DNA of 64,000 bases from assembly GCA_022447925.1 (NCBI GenBank), contig JAKUTS010000006.1, positions 39,392 through 103,391 on the forward strand, written 5' to 3'. The notes below the pieces were generated by a model. That model had not been told where the DNA came from. It did not search any database and saw only the letters and a list, made by a program, of their open reading frames with translations. The DNA is from SAR202 cluster bacterium. Lineage in GTDB: Bacteria > Chloroflexota > Dehalococcoidia > Lucifugimonadales > UBA2962. Below are positions 62,002-64,000 of this stretch, piece after piece. The stretch's first letter is position 1. Each line of letters begins with the position of its first letter. The translations under genes and the position numbers were made by a program.

Positions 62002-63090
62002 ATGACTAAACCACCAAAAGTTGCTGTAATAAACACTACTCCGAGCACAATAATTCAGGATATTCGGAAAGTGATGAAACTCGCCGAATATGAAGATCAC
62101 TTGCCGAAAAAACTTGACACTTTGCTAAAGATCAACATCTCTTGGCAACACTACTATCCAGCTTGCTCAACCACCCCATGGCAATTAGATGGAGTAATAC
62201 AAGCATTATCTCAGGACGGCTACAAAAATTTGATTCCTGCTCATAACGGAACAGTTGTTGTTGATCCAGTTGAGGGAGCTTACAACAACAGACACACAGC
62301 TGTAGAGAATTCACATAATCTTAATGCCGTTTATCTAGACGTTCCTCCAACTGAATGGACCGATTACATGCCATCCGAAAACATGTTAGTTCTTGATAAA
62401 GTCTACCCTGATGGAATAAAAATACCCACCTGCTTTAAAGGCAAAAACATTATCCATCTCCCAACCGTAAAAACGCACGTATTTACAAGTATGACTGGTG
62501 CTATGAAAAACGCGTTCGGCGGTTTGCTGCACCGTAAGCGACATTGGACCCATGCTGTTATACATGAAACATTAGTAGATTTATTGAGAATACAAAAAGA
62601 GCTACATCCTGGAATATTTGCGGTGATGGACGGGACATTTGCGGGAGATGGTCCGGGGCCTAGAGCGATGCGTTGGCATGAAAAAAATGTCTTGATAGCT
62701 TCTGCTGATCAGGTGGCGATTGACGCAGTAGCAGCAAAATTAATGGGTTTAGATCCTATGAATCTCAAGTTTATCCGTCTGGCGGACGAGGCCGGCCTTG
62801 GTGTAGGCCGAATTAAAGACATAGAAATAGTTGGAAACAATATAACTGAAGAAAATTGGCAATTTTCGGTAAATGAAAATACATTCGCAAGCAAAGGCCA
62901 AAAACTTATATACTGGGGGCCTTTAAAACCTATAGAGAAATTCCTTTTACGGTCATTCTTAGCTCCTCTTACTTTCTTTGCTTCAAATATTTACCACAAC
63001 GAATATTGGCTCAGGTTCATTGGACGAAAACGTATAAGAGAAGCAATGAATACTGGATGGGGTAAATTATTTAAACAATATCAACCCTGA
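62002..63090 (+). CDS. DUF362 domain-containing protein
   Basis: 362-residue DUF362-family protein. Family blocks are KINISWQHYYPACSTTPWQLDGVIQAL-type N-terminal strand and helix, IIHLPTVKTHVFTSMTGAMKNAFGGL, DLLRIQKELHPGIFAVMDGTFAGDGPGP, and LIASADQVAIDAVAAKLMGLDP. DUF362 proteins often carry a ferredoxin domain; no CxxCxxC is present here, so this is the iron-sulfur-free type. Function unknown. A good extended -10 (TGTGTATAAC) lies 20-30 bases upstream. The stop overlaps the RNase D start (TGATG). Confidence 0.84.
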   Translation: MTKPPKVAVINTTPSTIIQDIRKVMKLAEYEDHLPKKLDTLLKINISWQHYYPACSTTPWQLDGVIQALSQDGYKNLIPAHNGTVVVDPVEGAYNNRHTAVENSHNLNAVYLDVPPTEWTDYMPSENMLVLDKVYPDGIKIPTCFKGKNIIHLPTVKTHVFTSMTGAMKNAFGGLLHRKRHWTHAVIHETLVDLLRIQKELHPGIFAVMDGTFAGDGPGPRAMRWHEKNVLIASADQVAIDAVAAKLMGLDPMNLKFIRLADEAGLGVGRIKDIEIVGNNITEENWQFSVNENTFASKGQKLIYWGPLKPIEKFLLRSFLAPLTFFASNIYHNEYWLRFIGRKRIREAMNTGWGKLFKQYQP

Positions 63091-64000
63091 TGTCAACATC
63101 TACATTCCCGCGTCTCAAATTCATCCTCATTGACGATACAAAGTCAATGGAATTAATGGCTAAGCACATATCAACTGCATCGATAGTTGCCCTCGATCTT
63201 GAAGGTAATGGGAGACATCGTTATCCTGAAAGAATCTGCCTTATACAACTCGCTGTTAATAACAGTATTTACATAATTGACCCTTTAAAGAAATTGGATA
63301 TGTCTCCAATATGTGACCTGATTGAGAACCCTCTTATTGAAAAAGTGATGCACTCAGTTAGTTACGACGTCCGTTGTTTAAAAAGGGAGTGGGGTATAAG
63401 GATAAATAATTTGTTTGATCCAGCAATAGCAGCATCGCTTGTTGGAATAAAGAAGACTGGCCTTGGTTCAGTTATTGAAGAAGTGCTAGGAATAAATATT
63501 GATAAAAGTAAAAAGTTGCAAAGATCCGACTGGACGATTCGGCCATTAACCAATGAATCATTACTATACGCTGCCAACGACGTAGCACATTTAATAAGCT
63601 TAAGAATGGCTTTAAAGAAACGTCTTCAGGATATGGGAAGATATGAATGGGCTCTCGAAGAATTCCAAAGACAGGTTTCAGCCACATTCAAGTCTAGCAA
63701 TCCAGAAATTGATTTTCTTACCGTGAAAGGAGGCGGCAAGGTAGATCCTAATAAATTACCCGTACTAAGAAGTCTATCTAAGCTGCGAATCAAGTACGCT
63801 GTATTTCGGGACGTTCCTCTATATAGAATTTTAAACGATAAAACTCTAGTTGATTTGGCAAATGCGAATCATTCTATGCCATTAGACTTGGATGGCTTAG
63901 GTGCATTTGCGTTCCAACCATTAAAAGGTGAATTATTAAACGCTATTCGCAACAGTAATAAATCAAAACCAGTTTCTTTACCTCAACACAAAAAAAGACC
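63090..64000 (+). CDS. rnd: Ribonuclease D (C-terminus cut by window edge)
   Basis: 3'-5' exoribonuclease trimming tRNA and other small RNAs. 303 codons are visible from the ATG at 63090, which overlaps the DUF362 stop. DEDDy exonuclease motifs are complete: VALDLEGNG (Asp36, Glu38), VSYDVRCLKREWG and LYAANDVAHL (Tyr and Asp). After about residue 200 the HRDC-containing half begins (LRSLSKLRIKYAVFRDVPLYRILND) and runs off the window. Co-transcribed with DUF362 by overlap. Confidence 0.92.
   Translation, partial: MSTSTFPRLKFILIDDTKSMELMAKHISTASIVALDLEGNGRHRYPERICLIQLAVNNSIYIIDPLKKLDMSPICDLIENPLIEKVMHSVSYDVRCLKREWGIRINNLFDPAIAASLVGIKKTGLGSVIEEVLGINIDKSKKLQRSDWTIRPLTNESLLYAANDVAHLISLRMALKKRLQDMGRYEWALEEFQRQVSATFKSSNPEIDFLTVKGGGKVDPNKLPVLRSLSKLRIKYAVFRDVPLYRILNDKTLVDLANANHSMPLDLDGLGAFAFQPLKGELLNAIRNSNKSKPVSLPQHKKR

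Overview
The window is a 64 kb, AT-rich bacterial chromosome segment packed with genes: about 63 coding sequences and one tRNA. I see no rRNA, CRISPR array, prophage or insertion sequence. The combination of corrinoid methyl-transfer proteins, an 11-subunit complex I without NuoEFG, an F420/LLM-type oxidoreductase, Mo-cofactor genes, a 2-hydroxyacid/SDR catabolic flavour and a dgt-dnaG-rpoD block fits a free-living marine Chloroflexota (SAR202/Dehalococcoidia-like). That placement is an inference from gene content and protein style, not a phylogeny.

Layout. 1-4.1 kb (minus): pyrG (cut by the left edge), sucD, sucC and tRNA-Ser(TGA). 4.2-9.6 kb (plus): a gluconeogenic pair (class I FBPase and class I aldolase), then rdgB, moaA, an RNase HI-MoaC fusion and pth. 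9.6-12 kb (minus): two tandem Kelch-propeller lipoproteins. 12.2-15.6 kb (plus): gatC, gatA and two SDR dehydrogenases. 15.6-26 kb (minus): a long unidirectional one-carbon/corrinoid cluster. 26-38.6 kb: a mixed-strand stretch with an amidase, DUF4395 protein, gamma-glutamyltransferase, TolB-like lipoprotein, proBA, LLM oxidoreductase, exonuclease III, ribosomal protein L25, a VirB11-like ATPase and threonine aldolase. 38.7-44 kb: mfd, a HAD hydrolase and an AIR-synthase-like protein. 44.1-54.4 kb (plus): nuoABCDHIJKLMN. 54.4-57.2 kb: a PIG-L deacetylase, a beta-hydroxyacid dehydrogenase and a D-2-hydroxyacid dehydrogenase. 57.3-64 kb (plus): dgt, dnaG, rpoD, a DUF362 protein and RNase D (cut by the right edge).

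The most interesting part is the 15.6-26 kb cluster. On one strand it carries every component type of an acetogen-style corrinoid demethylase: two MtaA/URO-D-type methyltransferases with the zinc HxC...C signature, a B12-binding corrinoid protein, a pterin-binding methyl-THF:corrinoid methyltransferase, a RACo-like [2Fe-2S] activase, and MetF with its partner MetV. It also holds a homocysteine-type methyltransferase and three small or unknown proteins. It reads as a pathway moving methyl groups from unknown methylated substrates to tetrahydrofolate and oxidising them through MetFV. A complex I lacking the NADH-input module lies 18 kb away.

Other oddities: rdgB appears to start at an ATA codon overlapping the aldolase stop; RNase HI is fused to MoaC; one SDR has Asn where the catalytic Lys should be; DnaG has a CxxxC zinc-ribbon variant; several genes start with TTG; two promoters imply nearly leaderless mRNAs; and three convergent gene pairs share short hairpins that overlap stop codons.
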